Assembly (NCBI RefSeq): GCF_018691265.1 | Contig: NW_024881282.1 | Location: forward strand, 24,510,899-24,574,898 | DNA from: Tyto alba | Taxonomy: Eukaryota > Chordata > Aves > Strigiformes > Tytonidae | DNA: 64,000 nt | Direction: 5' to 3' | Shown here: one piece after another, positions 1 through 12,559 of the stretch | Layout: each line of letters opens with the position of its first letter | Numbering within the stretch: the first letter of the stretch is position 1 | Made by a program: the position numbers and the translations under genes | Notes under the pieces: model-generated | Told to the model about the DNA's origin: nothing | The model's input: the letters and a program-made list of their open reading frames with translations, nothing else | Database searches by the model: none

Positions 1-702
1 TGAAATATCCCTAAATTGGCTTGATACCTCATAGATTCCTAATGCAGATACATTTGAGACAAGAGAGACATTAACCAGGAATAGTAAGCAGCTTCCCAGT
101 TACTCTCACAACTCAGAACTTCAAGGACCTATGTCCAACACTACTCTAAGTCAGATCCTCTGAAGACTGGGGACAATTTCACAAAATCTTGCAATAGAAT
201 AATGTAAAATATGAGCTTTCATTCTAACCTTTACTGATTAGTAATGGACTCTTGTTCTTTGACACCAAGACAAAAAGCAGACAAAACAAAGCACATTGAT
301 GCATTCTTTGCAAACTGCAAAATTCCTTTTTGTCTTTTACCTATTTCTTTCTGTCAGTGTTTTGTAGCAACAAATTTCTCAGAACAATTATTCATTATAA
401 TAGCAGCGACTCTTACAAGGGTCAATCATTTTTCTACTCATGTCCAATAAAATTTTAATATTGACTTTGAGCCAAGAAGACAGGACTTTGATTTATGTGT
501 CTGTTCATCCATAACACTTCCATTTAAAGGTATACCTCAAAATGCCTATTTAAATAAAACACATTTTATACTAGTAGTTAAGTATTTGAATAAATAAGAT
601 GCTGAATAAAATATAATATACTACAGATATATTTATGTGCGCACATTTATCTGTGTCTGTCTATATATATAAATACAATGATTTCTATAATGTAAACCTT
701 AC
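1..702. other. N4BP2L2 intron (downstream part)
   Basis: AT-rich sequence downstream of the donor GTAAGG that ends the 703-779 exon on the minus strand. The remaining N4BP2L2 coding exons are not here: no minus-strand reading resembles the Arg-Asn-rich C-terminal continuation expected for the family. The open frames in this stretch are short and have no protein character. I see no repeat that I can name. Confidence 0.6.
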
Positions 703-779
703 TTTTCTAATTCTTCAGGATCAAACTTCCACCAAGTATCTGGTTCATGGAACTCCACTCTGTATCCCTTTTCTAGAGC
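703..779 (-). CDS. N4BP2L2: N4BP2L2 coding exon, kinase-like domain (fourth coding exon seen)
   Basis: This 77-nt minus-strand exon encodes 25 codons beginning ALEKGYRVEFHEPDTWW and ending DPEELE, plus two bases of a split Lys codon. It is preceded by the acceptor TTGCTGCAG and followed by the donor GTAAGG. The GYRVEFHEPDTWWKFD block is nearly identical to what I know of mammalian N4BP2L2. The paralogue N4BP2L1 has a different residue pattern here (NYEVIFREPDTRWKF), so this is L2. Phase 0 at the acceptor matches the previous exon, and the split codon needs a further exon to the left of the window. Its residues would be about 554-578 of the bird protein. The gene is therefore truncated by the window edge, not broken. 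Confidence 0.93.
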
Positions 780-1134
780 CTGCAGCAAGCAAAGAAAAAT
801 GTGTGGTATGTGTATCATTATTACATAAAATGTAACAAAAACTTTATAGATCAGTATAATAAACAGATGTAGTTAACTCTGTGGTGGTAGCATGCTGAAT
901 TTCACTTATTCTCAGCCCATCTTAGCTTTCATTCCAGGCTAAGCAGATTAGATCAAGTCAATCTCTAAATTGGTCTTACTATTGCCATACCAATTACTAA
1001 TCATATCAATAAGCAGTCTCTCTTTAGAAACTTGAGCAATGAAAACGTTTCTGGACAAAACAGACCAACTGATCACGTGGGAAGCTAAGTATGAAAAGTT
1101 GTAACAGATGATATAATCACAAACCACCACCTAC
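780..1134. other. Short N4BP2L2 intron
   Basis: A 355-bp intron between the 1135-1223 and 703-779 exons on the minus strand, bounded by donor GTAGGT and acceptor TGCAG. It contains no recognised repeat or other gene. Confidence 0.85.
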
Positions 1135-1223
1135 CACTTCCACATATGGCTTCATTTCCCAGGCCTGAGTGTTAGTGTTGTCTATTATTACTGGAGATTT
1201 TCCCTGCTCCATTGCTTGCTTTG
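1135..1223 (-). CDS. N4BP2L2: N4BP2L2 coding exon with VIIDNTN motif (third coding exon seen)
   Basis: This 89-nt minus-strand exon follows the acceptor TTGCAG and ends at the donor GTAGGT. Its first two bases complete an Ala codon split with the 6621-6745 exon. The next 29 codons read [17 protein letters not shown], then [12 protein letters not shown]. The SPVIIDNTN...AWEMKPY block is the hallmark second half of the polynucleotide-kinase-like P-loop domain shared by N4BP2, N4BP2L1 and N4BP2L2. It follows the Walker A exon and the STDDYF exon. Residues are about 524-553 of the bird protein. Frame, phase and family alignment all agree, so the boundaries are firm. Confidence 0.94.
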
Positions 1224-4200
1224 CTGCAATGAGAAATAGTGCAAGTTAATAAATAACTATGTAACTCAAAATGGTAAATGTAAATAAACGTTCCAGATGT
1301 TTTTTTGCACTCATCTAGTCTGACTGAAACACACTGTTCTAAGAAAAGGAATAAAAGCACTCAAAGGTAGAGACAGGAATGGAAAGAAGTAGAAGCAAGA
1401 AGATAAGCAAAATGAACTGAAGGGCATAAAAAACAGGTGATGGTGAATTGATGCAAAAGAGTATATGGGAAGTGTAGAATGCGAAGTAGCAGAACTGCTC
1501 AAAGTCTGTGGCCTGCTGAGTATAGAGATCCCAGTATGAAACTGTACCCTGGTTCCAGCTTTACCAGCTCTGCCAAATAACAGATGGTGCATTTATAATG
1601 GAGACCTGTGGTTAAGTATTGCAGTTATCCAACAAAATGCTAAGAAATAGAGGATCTTAATGGAAAGACATCACATATTTGAAATATTTCTGAGATCCAT
1701 TAAAAAAAAAATACAACCATACTATCTCTGCTTGAATAATGTTTGAACTCACTGACCAATTTCTACCAAATGCAAAAAAGGGCAGAAGCTTCAGGAATAA
1801 TAAACTGCTTCCAAGTTCTACAAAACAGCAACTAGTAAGAAGGCCCATCCAAATTAGCATCTTTATTGATGTAAAGATGAACAGAGCACAGCCACAATAC
1901 AATTTGTTTGGCAGGACACTTTGGCAGTAACATGCTTTTAACTTTGGACCAGCAAGAGTATACTGCTTCTTACCTAGCATGAGCACCCTAGAGATTACAG
2001 TGCAGAACTGGGATTGGTTGGAGGAGTTTGGGGGACAAAACATGCAAACCTGTTGGCTACTTGAGATTCATCAACTCCACAGCACAGAAAACATTATAAC
2101 GTTACCCTGATGCTTAAAATGGTATCTCTTCATAAGCCCAAGACTGCTTTAGTTGTAATAAATCAGTTAAGCATTTATTTTATGCCTAAACCTAATTTTG
2201 ATCTTGAGATCAGGCATTCTTCTAAATCCTTTACACAGTTAGTCCAGAAAGCACTCCCAGAGGACTCCGAACTCACATTACTAGGATTTGTCCCTGAAGA
2301 AAACACCATTGCAGAACCACTTTTTTTGAGCACATCCAGAGAGCATGATTGTGACATTCAGCATCTACATAATGCCACACAGGAGACTCACCCAAGGAGG
2401 TGAAAAATTTGAATTCTATACCTTTATGAGCTTGATATCCACCTTCATTTTATACAAAATGCGGCAACAGTTAGCTATTCTTACCAGAAGTTCAGAAGGA
2501 ACTCTCCTGCAGAGTAGAGTAGCTAGAGAGGGTATTGAGTACTTTTGGGACAAGTGGGCTACCTCAATCTTCATTGTTTTAACTTCCTTTACCTCTTTAT
2601 TTTGAAAGCAAGACCTCTGCTGTTCTTTGCAGAAAGGGACACAGCTTTTACCACTTCAGAAAATAACTACTTTATACATAAATCAGTAAATTAGGCTCTT
2701 TTCGCAGCCTGGAACTAAGTCAGATGGAGAAGCATATTTCCAACTTGATACTGCCAGATTCATAAAAAAGATTCCTCAACTCCTCCTGAAACTACTCCTA
2801 CAATTGCAAGTAAGACTTTTATAAAAAAATCTATTCCTCACCTTCTTTGTGCCTCAGTTAATCAGTAAAAACAGAATAATTCCTTACCTATTTTACAGAA
2901 GCACTGTAAAGATGAATTCCATTAAAAAAAAATAAAAAATCAATTGCTCTGATGTTACACATTGAAGCCAAGAAAAAATTATTTTTTTTTAGTTAGTTTA
3001 AACAGTACTAGCAATGTAAGCCACAAACACATCAAGAATTTCACATTTCAAAATTCTTGCAGGAAAAGAGCAAGGACTCAGTCCTTTTTTTAAAAGACAC
3101 AGGGTACAAAAGCAAAAAAAAAACAACAAAAAAGCTTTATGGTTTGTGCACTACTTCTTCCCATATACTCCTACCTCTTTCAGCACATGATAGACTTTTC
3201 TGTAGTTGAATAGGGGGTACATATCATATCATCAGCATGACCCAAGCATTCCTTTTTTTTTTGAAGTAATTGTGAGATAAATAATGAGTAAGTCAGGGTG
3301 AAAAGTCAGGGAAAAGGATCATCTTTTGGTGAATGTTCTTGAACATCATCCCAGCTCTTTCCAAGTGGCCACTACTTTGCATGATCTTCATTTTCTGGTT
3401 GCCCAATTTCAAAAGCTACAGGTGTCACTTACAGAAGTGATATGAACTCATCTGAATATGAAGACAGTGAAGTTTATTCTGAATATACGGAATTTAATTA
3501 CTACTACATACACTGAAGAAAATATCTAAATTGCTAAGTTTGGCATCCAAAAGAGGAAAATGTTTTTAGCAACTGTTCCTTAGCTTGCCAATTAAAAATT
3601 CAGAATATAATACCACTAGTGCTCACAGAAAGTTAAGATGATGAACTAGATGAAAGAGCTGAAATATCTAAAGCTCAAAATCCTAAAATAACACTCATAC
3701 AAAAAAAGTTCTCAGGAGAATTAATAATGTTCCATTAAACAAAGTTTAAATAATATGCATTAAATAAAAAGTGAGATCCACAATGAGTGCAAGGATTAAA
3801 AAAAATACATCTGTTGAAAACCTGCCCATTTAGTGAACACTACTCAATCTGGTCACTGAATGAAGCGGGGATCTGAAGGAAGAAACACCCTAAGTTATTG
3901 GAGAGAACTAGGGAATTATCTTGATGGAAATCAATCCATACAATGGGAAGAAATAAAATGAACAGACTACGAAGTAACTTTGTAAATGGTAGGGACTTAA
4001 AAAGCAAAGATAAAATTAGTTCCAACAGAGCACTAAGAATCGATAGTAAAAGCTATAAAAAAAATTAAAAGTATATTGCCCTGGTTTCATTAACTTGGTA
4101 CAAATGATCTTTCTGAAACCCAAATCTATAAAAGAAAACTCGTGGGCTGACAGAAACAGGGGAAAAATCCTGAAATATGCTTTTCAGAAAAGATTCATAA

Positions 4201-4387
4201 AGGTATCAAGAGAATAGCCAATTCTGTAATGAAGGTAATGGGACCATCATTAATTTACAAATGCTTATGAAGAAAGATTATTTTATAGCTACAACACACT
4301 TAACATGTTCTATCATTTTGTTTTAACTATAGATCTAAGTGCTAAGTGCACTGATGTAATACCTTAGATAAAAGTTTTAAACAAAAC
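1224..4387. other. N4BP2L2 intron, no recognised element
   Basis: Upstream part of the 5.4-kb intron between the exons at 6621-6745 and 1135-1223. It is AT-rich with several short A or T runs. Scattered open frames of about 60-130 codons on both strands are phenylalanine- or serine-rich and lack any domain. I see nothing else that can be supported. Confidence 0.6.
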
Positions 4388-5201
4388 TGTGCCTGGCCAG
4401 ATCATAGAGCAGATCCTCCTGGAAACTATGCTTAGGGCACATGGAAAATAAGGAGGTGATTGGTGACAGCCAGCATGGCTTCACTGAGGGCAAATCATGC
4501 CTGACAAATTTGGTGGCCTTCTACAAGGGGGGCTGGTGGATAAAGGAAGAGCAATTGACTTCATCTACCTGGACTTGTGCAAAGTATGTGACACAGTCCC
4601 ACATGACATCCTTGTCTCTAAATTGGAGAGACGTGGATTTGATGGATGAACGACTCAATGGATAAGGAATTGGCTGGATGGTCACACTCAAGCAGTTGCA
4701 GTCAACGGCTCGATGTCCAAGAGGAGAGCAGTGACGAGTGGCGTTCCTCAGGGGTCGGTGCTGGGACCGGCGCTGTTTAACATCTCTGTTGGTGACACGG
4801 ACAGTGGGATTGAGCACACCCTCAGCAAGTTTGACGATGACACCAAGCTGTCTGGTGCAGTCGACACGCTGGAGGGCAGGGATGGCATCCAGACACACCC
4901 TAACAGGCTGGAGAGGTGGGCTTGTGCAAACCTCATGAAGTTCAACAAGGCCAAGTGCAAGATCCTACACATGGGTGAAAGCAACCCCATGCACAAATAC
5001 AGGCCGGGGGATGAGTGGATTGAGAGCAACCCTGAGAAGGACTTGCGGGTATTAATGGATGGAAAACTGACTATGAGCCAGCAATCTGTGCTCACAGCCC
5101 AGAAAGCCAACTGTATCCTGGGCTGCATCAAGAGAAGTGTGGCCAGTAAGTCAAGGGAGGTGATTCTCCCTCTCTACTCCACTCTTATGAGACCCCGCTT
5201 G
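4388..5201 (+). mobile_element. CR1 LINE fragment, reverse transcriptase region
   Basis: Plus-strand CR1-type non-LTR retrotransposon, antisense to N4BP2L2 within its intron. Translated pieces include [39 protein letters not shown], the catalytic-motif region [26 protein letters not shown] and [20 protein letters not shown], in the order expected for CR1 ORF2. Frame shifts are needed near 4500-4700, and the frame is then open from 4713 to 5228. The usual F/Y-A-D-D metal-binding motif reads FDDD. The copy lacks the 5' half of the element and stops abruptly near 5201, before the LEYC..W block and the 3' tail, so it is a dead fragment truncated at both ends. Confidence 0.93.
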
Positions 5202-5241
5202 GATATAATCTATATAAAGCTGATATAATCTATATGAAACT
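5202..5241. repeat. 20-bp imperfect tandem duplication at CR1 end
   Basis: Two adjacent 20-bp units starting GATATAATCTATAT differ at two positions (15 and 18). They begin exactly where CR1 homology stops, suggesting slippage or repair at the break that removed the CR1 3' end. Confidence 0.8.
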
Positions 5242-6620
5242 TTAAGAGAGGCCTACTCTTCCGACAAGAATCCCAACTATCAGGATTATCATTCCCCTGA
5301 AGTTCTCACTTCATGTATTTCAAGAATACGCACACAAATGAAACCAAGAACTTCTGAAGTATTTCAAGTCAGAGAACTCCATCTAGTCAAAGCAGGATAT
5401 ATGGTTTGAGCATTTTTCATGGACCCAATTCAACCCCAAGCTATTCTAGCAAATGTTTCACAGTGGGGGTGCTCTATACAGCATGGCACAGCTGTTCTTG
5501 CTATCAAAATCACTGAATAACTAAATTATATACTGTTCTGGTTATCCAAAGTACTGTGTAACTAAGTGATACAGAACTAGAAAGATTTTAAGGTCTAGTG
5601 AGAAACAGCCAGAAGCCATTACCAAGTGAGAATTGTTTAGTGGTCCTATAATTCTGAAATGTTGAGTCCTCTCATGCATAAACTACTACCTTATCAACTC
5701 TTTGCTCCTCAGGCTTCTACTGGGAACTTCATTCAAAGTATTTATTACTGTTGCACTCCAATCTCAAAACTGCTTTTTATAATTGATATTCTGATAATTG
5801 CTCTAATAAATTCCTTCACTGTTCATACAAAAATCTTCCCCCCATGTATCATAAATTTTGCATTAAGGTGAAGTGGGGAGGAAAGGGAAGAATTTTTTTT
5901 TTTTTTTACTTGGCCCTCTGTGTCTTTTGATGCAAAGAAGTAGTACTCCAGCTAGGAAGGAAGCTTCTGCTTGAGACACTGCAGCACAGAGAGTAATCAG
6001 CATGCACAGGCAATGGAGTTGTTCAGTTTGTCCACTCATTGGAGGAGACTAAGCAGGTAGTGAGATTCTTCGAAAACTGCTACAGAAAGAGCAAGAATCT
6101 GTCTGCTACCCTTCTTACCCCAGGTATCTACTTCCTTACCAATTAAACCCAATCTTTGGACACTGATAGCTGTTAAGAAAGATGACTTACTAAAGCTGTT
6201 AATCTACACAAGTAAACTAAAATCTTTCTCATAAAAACTCTTCCATAAATTGTGGATGAACCTCAGATCGGGAAAGATACTGGAAAAAATAAGATACCCT
6301 GCAGTTGCCAGCATTAAAAAGGTTCAATTCTGCCATCAAGATACTAGCACCAAATGTAACAAATCAGCAGGTCACAGCACAAAGAGAAGAGATTTTATAT
6401 TTTTAACACTGAACCTTCTAGAAATTCAAAATTTAATGTGTATATATATATAAATTAGAATATAAAGAATACTTTAAATATATATTTCTATGTACCCTCT
6501 ACTAAAAAAATATATATATACTCCTTTTCATATAGATTACTAACACACATGCATGTTATGTAATACTTCTATTTCTAAATATAAGCATAATTTAATAGGA
6601 CTCCTCTTATGCATTCAAAC
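5242..6620. other. N4BP2L2 intron with TA-rich microsatellites
   Basis: Intronic AT-rich sequence. Short TA tracts occur at about 6438-6453 and 6511-6520, and there is a T run near 5895-5907. No coding or RNA gene is supported. Confidence 0.6.
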
Positions 6621-6745
6621 CTCTCTTCTGGTTCCAGTCATGGGCATCACCAAGCTGAGCAGCATTATACGTATATCCATCTTGCTGACGAAAATAATCA
6701 TCAGTGCTGAATACAATGCCACCACGACTTTGACCAAGCAGAATA
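6621..6745 (-). CDS. N4BP2L2: N4BP2L2 coding exon with FSTDDYF motif (second coding exon seen)
   Basis: This 125-nt minus-strand exon follows the acceptor TTTAACAG and ends AGAG before the donor GTTTGA. Its first base completes the Arg codon (CG plus T) left open by the large exon at 15900-17344. It then encodes ILLGQSRGGIVFSTDDYF and RQQDGYTYNAAQLGDAHDW followed by NQKR, and leaves one G for the next exon. The GIVFSTDDYF and GDAHDWNQ blocks match N4BP2L2 rather than N4BP2L1, which has LIFSTDDFF and EEAHEWNQ. The STDD motif lies just after the P-loop and is part of the kinase-like nucleotide-binding core. Residues are about 483-523. The donor GTTTGA is a weak match to consensus, the only odd site in this gene. 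Confidence 0.94.
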
Positions 6746-9700
6746 CTGTTAAACAAAGGAAAATACAAAAATACTTTAACTTTTATTTTCCAGACAGAAA
6801 AAAAAGACGACACATAAAAAAGAATACTGCTAAACTAAGTTTAACTGTGCCCTATTTCTGAACTTCTTACAAACTTCAAAGAGGTTTATAAAAGTACACT
6901 CCTATGTATTACCAATAATTCTAATTCAAATTAAAGCAATATATTTTCCCTCTCTACTATTTCTGTATTTGTTGTTTCTTCTTCTCTGCTCCCAAGAGAT
7001 ATTTGTACCCATCTATTTTACGGTTCCATTGCAGTAAGGTCTAAGTACCTCATAATAATTTAATGCATTTACTAACATTTTCCACATCAATTCTCATTGG
7101 GAATTATCTCTATAAACCAATCTGATCATGAGGAATCTGGATACAGCTCAGCAATGAACTGGATGTTTAAATCTTTCTTCACCACCTTAAACTCTCGACA
7201 TGCACTCTTCTGACCTCTGCCCATGCTGCTTGCACATACAATGCGAGTCAAACAGGAACTGCAAAAGAAAACTACTAACGTTTACAGCAACTTCACTGAA
7301 GAACACAATAAACTTTCAAGATTGCCCTACTAATGAAAGTCTGGATTACAGAAGAGTGTCCATATTCCTTCAAGATCCTATACTCTTCTATTACAGTTCT
7401 GTGTTTTCTCCCCCAATCCTGGCAGCACACTCTTACTTGCCTGTTTCCTCATCAACTCTGGCACTCACTGGATCTATAAGCCACTGGAATACACTACCCA
7501 GGAGAAAGCAATCCTTCCCTCATTTTTTTTTTCCCCCCTGGGTTACTTTTCTTAAATAGGCTCAACGGCTAAAGCTTCAGAAAAGGCCTCAAAAGGTGAT
7601 GCCATCAATGGAGACCTCCTCTGACTGACCATGAGTAAGCTGCTGCATGGGTCACCACATCTTACAGAACCGCAATTTCAGTCTAGTAGATGACAAGAAG
7701 TTTAAGACACAATTTCTTCGTATCTCAGTTTCTATCAGGGAATTATATTGTTTTTCTCTATCATTCATCATACATTAGTGCTAACAGAGTGCTAGGAAAT
7801 CCATGCGGTTTACTATCCCTGCATGTATTACTTCAAATTGGGAGAAAAACAGTCACTTCTCACATCACCTAAACTACTTGATTAGAGTGTTTTAGCTTAA
7901 TTTCCTGAGGCAATGCCATTCCATGGTACCTTCTGGACATACAGATAAATTTAAACAAAATCTGACAGAATATTCTCTCAAAAATACCATGATTTTTTTT
8001 TTTGGGGGGGGGGGGGGATGGGACGACAAGCCAAACCAAATTTGTAAAAAAATGGATAAAAAGCAGAGATTTAAATTAGAATCCATAAAAATGAAGAAGA
8101 TATAAAGATCACAATGGAAATTTCACATTAACCCAGTCTTTTAGGCCCATCAGTTCCAAGCAACACAGATAATTTAGCGGCTAGAAGTTCACTTCATTTG
8201 TAGGTCAGAATAAATTGCATTATGTTCTGCTTCTTGCACAGCTAACACTGGATTACAGGAACAATTTAAGTATACTTTAGCAAACAACAAAAGATACTGT
8301 GGGAAAGACAAGGAGGGTAAGAAGGGAAACTCAGAGTGACAAAGTTTCAATGTTCATCATCAACATGTTTATTTTTACTCTATATTGTAATATTTTATAT
8401 TAGTGATAATGTTTACTATTTACAGACGTTATTGTAGTGGGTGATGTAGCAATACCAGAATAATCCACTACACTTTTCTACAATTCTGTATTTGCATTGT
8501 CATGAAGTGCCACAGTCAAACCTTCTAGGAGCATCATACAGCTGACTTATGTATAGCTGACTACAATTAATCTTAAATGTTGCCCAGGCACACCACCAAA
8601 TACCTGTGAGTCAGAAACTGATTATAGCAGTTACAGGGAGTAATTAACTGCTGGCTGATCAGTAACATCAGAATCTCTGTCAAATCAAATACACATTAAT
8701 CCATCCCAATGAGCAATCCCCATTCTGCCAAACGTAAACTTTGTTTTCAAAAAGTCCTTGGAAATTGGGATTTAAAGGAAAACATTGTAAAACTGAGACA
8801 ACAGTACAATTCCGTTGTGTGACTGCAAAACCGCCTTGACTATTTCTGGTTTCTATAAGTATACTGAAATTTGAAAACAGAAAACAGCCAGTTAGTGCCA
8901 CAGAACATTCATAGCCCATTGCAACACTCAGATATCACTGTCCTATGGAAATTTAAGCAATTACTCTGGCTCAGAAATAGGCAATGTACCCAAAGGCTAC
9001 AAAAGCCAAACTGCACTAGCAGCATGTGGGATTTTACTACTGCTGAGGGGACAGGAACAGGAAAGAACTGGCCAATCCCAAATTATGCAGGGGAACAAAT
9101 GTATGCTAGCTCTAAATTACCAAGCTTTCCGATATATATATATGTGCAGGAAGAACTACTTAAATTTAATTCCTAGACAAGAAATTTGCTATGTTTTGCC
9201 ACCTGTCACCAACAACAGACTTGTTATAGATCACAATTCAATACCTGGGACACTGTATTACATATTAACTTACATTCCTACACATTTATTGTCTCACAAC
9301 TATGCTGTTGGTTATTTTTGCTTTTAAAATACAGAGATCTGTAACAACAAAATTCAGATTACTAAGGACCAGAAGAAACTACTAATGATGCAACTGTCAA
9401 GTAACATGATCGAAGCTTCATACAAGTTGTTTTTCCCTTCTTGCTCTTTCTCCCTTTTCCAGAGTATAAAGGTTACCTCAGGACAAATAGCAACGCTATT
9501 TCAGAAAGCAGAGCATAATACAACAGAAGTACAGCCCCTTTTTTTGGACATTAATCAATAACTATTTTTGTTAGAGCCTTTGTCTTCTAATAGGATGTGT
9601 ATTACACTGGTTTAGGAGTCCACAGAAGGATTCAAAGCCTATTTTTGTTCTAAGTAGATAAAACGGCACCAGTAAATCACACACTGCACACAACAGCATT

Positions 9701-12559
9701 TTTTCATATCTATTCCTCTCTTGTATAAAATATTTAAAAGGAATTTATATTAATTAAGTTACTTGGCCATGATTTCACACACAGCTCAATTCTTATTTAC
9801 AGTATGCTACGTTTGCCAACTAATGCTGCTAGAAAAAACGAATCCAGCTTCCACGCTCACTTTTTGCGTGCTGAATGTATATACACACATCTTAAAAGAG
9901 TAAGGACCACGTGCCTTACTAAAAGGGATGGAAAATAATACCTGGAATTCTTCTACTAGCGGAGTAGAGACACACACCCTTACAGCTCCTAGGAGACTGA
10001 CCATCAGGTTTCTGTAGGAACGTATACGAACTGATGAAGCAACACTAATGGGACTAATGGGGCATTCATTTTTATTTTTATTTATAGGAACTGACTCTGC
10101 TCAGTGTTCTAGAGAATAACTGACTTACTGAAATTCTTCTGTTGTACCTTCCAAACATCGTTAGTAGCAATAAAGAAACACAATGACAAGGGTTCAGGAA
10201 TTTTGCAAGCCCGTCAACAAAGTTTATTCTTGAAATATGTTGTTGTTATTCCTTGAAGTTCAGAATACACCACAATTTATTTATGAACCTATATAACTGA
10301 TATAACAGATTTAATATGTAAACTGTGTTTGCAAGAATAATCCTAGAACTACAGAATTTGGGAAGGCAAGGTGACTACCAAAGAGGCCAGAGTAACAGAA
10401 CCTTTACCCTATACACAACACGCAAGCTATCACAGTGTAAAGAGTTTATGAACTGAAAGGTCAGTTATTACATCAAGGACCATAGCCTGTTTCTAAATTG
10501 TGAAATTAAGTCATCAAACATAACATTTTAAAAGCCTGACAATTACCTCTTTTAGAATTCATAGTATTTAAACCCGTAAAATTTAAAACACAAACATACT
10601 TGTCAACATCATGTGAAGTAATTCACATACTTCTAACATGTACTGGGAAATAAAGTTTATCCCAGGGTCATGAACTAGGAAATAGAAACAACAAAAATCA
10701 CATCTCTGCAAAGAAAGCATCATTACTACCTAAATCCACAAAGAGATGATATTCCAATTCTGAGAGATGGAGAAAGAAAAAAGATAAATACATTTCTAAT
10801 AAGAGACTCAAATTATAGATCTGCCAGCATCAATATGTACACATGCCTGAAATGAGCAGCAGTATTAGCCAACTGCTGCAATCCAGCCTTTCCACCCTAA
10901 ACCTGCCCTGCAACTGAATACCCACCTTTAAACATAGCAGGACAATGAAATTAAAGCACATATAACTATTAAAGCAGCTCACCTGCTTTTTCCAGACGTT
11001 ATCTGATTTCATAGAAGATATTAGCTTGACATAAAAAACTCATCTTGAAACCAAAATGTTAATTTTTAACTTGTCAGCATACCAATACAAATTTTTTCTA
11101 GTGCACATGAGCATGCACATGCACACATACACACAGACAGAAAACCCGCCCGAATTTTTCTTCAAAACTAAAATGGTCCCTCAACCTGAATCCGAGCTAG
11201 CCTATTTAGACAGGTTATTTTATAATTAAGAAGATACCTTAGAATCTAATAATTCATTTATTTAAAATAGCTGACATATTGCAGATGAGGAAAAAAATAG
11301 ACCATAACAGATTATATCTGTAGTACCACTAAGCAATGTAAAAGCTACTTTAAAAGCACTGCTTGTAACATTGTTTAAAGAAACATCTACTTAGAAACAG
11401 CACACAATTGTTTCTACATTCAGCTATAAATACTAACCCTAACCCTTCAGAAGTTTGAGCTCTCACGAAGAATGGCCCCAAATAAAGATATTCATATATT
11501 CCTGACAATGGATTTAATTCAAAACATACTTCCCAAGTGACACCAATATTTGTTCTTTCAACCTCATTAAGCTCATTTTCATTCAAATTCATGTTCAGAT
11601 ATTTGTGGAGGAATGGAAAATTGCAATTGCTGCCAAGTTCAGTCGCAAAATATCCTAACAATCCACATCTGTTTTCTTGTAACTTTTTCCAGCATTATGA
11701 GATCATATTATCATCTACTTCTAATTGCAGCAGATTTCTGATAGTTGGGCTAAAGATATCATTGCTGGGTATCTGTCTGGCCAAATTGTTTTAGAAAATG
11801 TCTGGCTAAATGGTCAATCGCTTCCAATACTGAGGAAGAAATACAGCATTTTTATCATGTTTCATTATTTCAAGCTTTTCTCTGGGAATATTTGGATTGA
11901 GGAAGTGAAATCCAGTGAATTACATGCATTTTCCTGCAAAAATTTTTGTAAATCTGCTGAAGCTACAGAACATGCACAGAATGTCACATGCAAGTGTCAC
12001 ATGCACAGAACGTAGTGAAAAGTACTAATTTTTGTACAAAGTAGAGCAGAAAATGCAAAGTCTCACGGCAGTAAACCCATTCCTGAACAGAGCACTGGCA
12101 GTGGCAGGAAGCTGATTCAGTACCAATATTGCATTGTAAGAATACATTTATCCTAACACAATCTTAAGAATTGCAAGAGAAGGAACAAAATCGGCCTAAA
12201 TTAGGAAGGACATGGGAAGCATTGTGGTATAAACACTGGAACAAGCAACTTGGTACTGGCAGCAGAGCTAGGAAACAGGGACAAGGCAAAGAGTGAAGTA
12301 CAAGAAAGAAACGAGTACCATGAAGTTGGGAATGACAAAATACCACAGGCTGAAACAGGGACAAGATGAATCTGGGAAGAAAGGGGGTGGAGAAGGAGGA
12401 ACAGAGAAATCTGCTTAGAATTCAGGAGCAGATGTACAGCTAGTAAGCACAGACCAAAAGCCATGGTTGGATAGGAACAGGAAAACAAAACTGGAAATAG
12501 ATGGATAAAGAGATAGGAACTCAAATGAGCCTCAGGAAGCTGGGATTGTCTATGTCAGA
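6746..12559. other. N4BP2L2 intron, first part
   Basis: Part of a 9.15-kb intron on the minus strand. It holds a hybrid homopolymer at 7993-8017 (11 T followed by 14 G) and a few (CA)/(TA)-like short runs near 9130 and 11110. No recognised LINE, LTR or coding exon is seen up to about 12,560. The open frames of 60-119 codons lack family features. Confidence 0.6.
7993..8017. repeat. T11-G14 homopolymer junction
   Basis: Eleven T residues are followed directly by fourteen G residues in intronic DNA. Such G runs are prone to length error in sequencing and to G-quadruplex formation. Confidence 0.9.

Noticed and set aside
1..700. Last coding exons of N4BP2L2
   Set aside because: No minus-strand sequence resembling the HGVSRKKIAQMLDRYE block is present, so these exons must lie beyond the left edge.
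12164..12524. Serine/leucine-rich minus-strand open frames (66-107 codons)
   Set aside because: Two overlapping frames in purine-rich DNA give Ser/Leu/Phe-rich translations. There is no splice or domain support.
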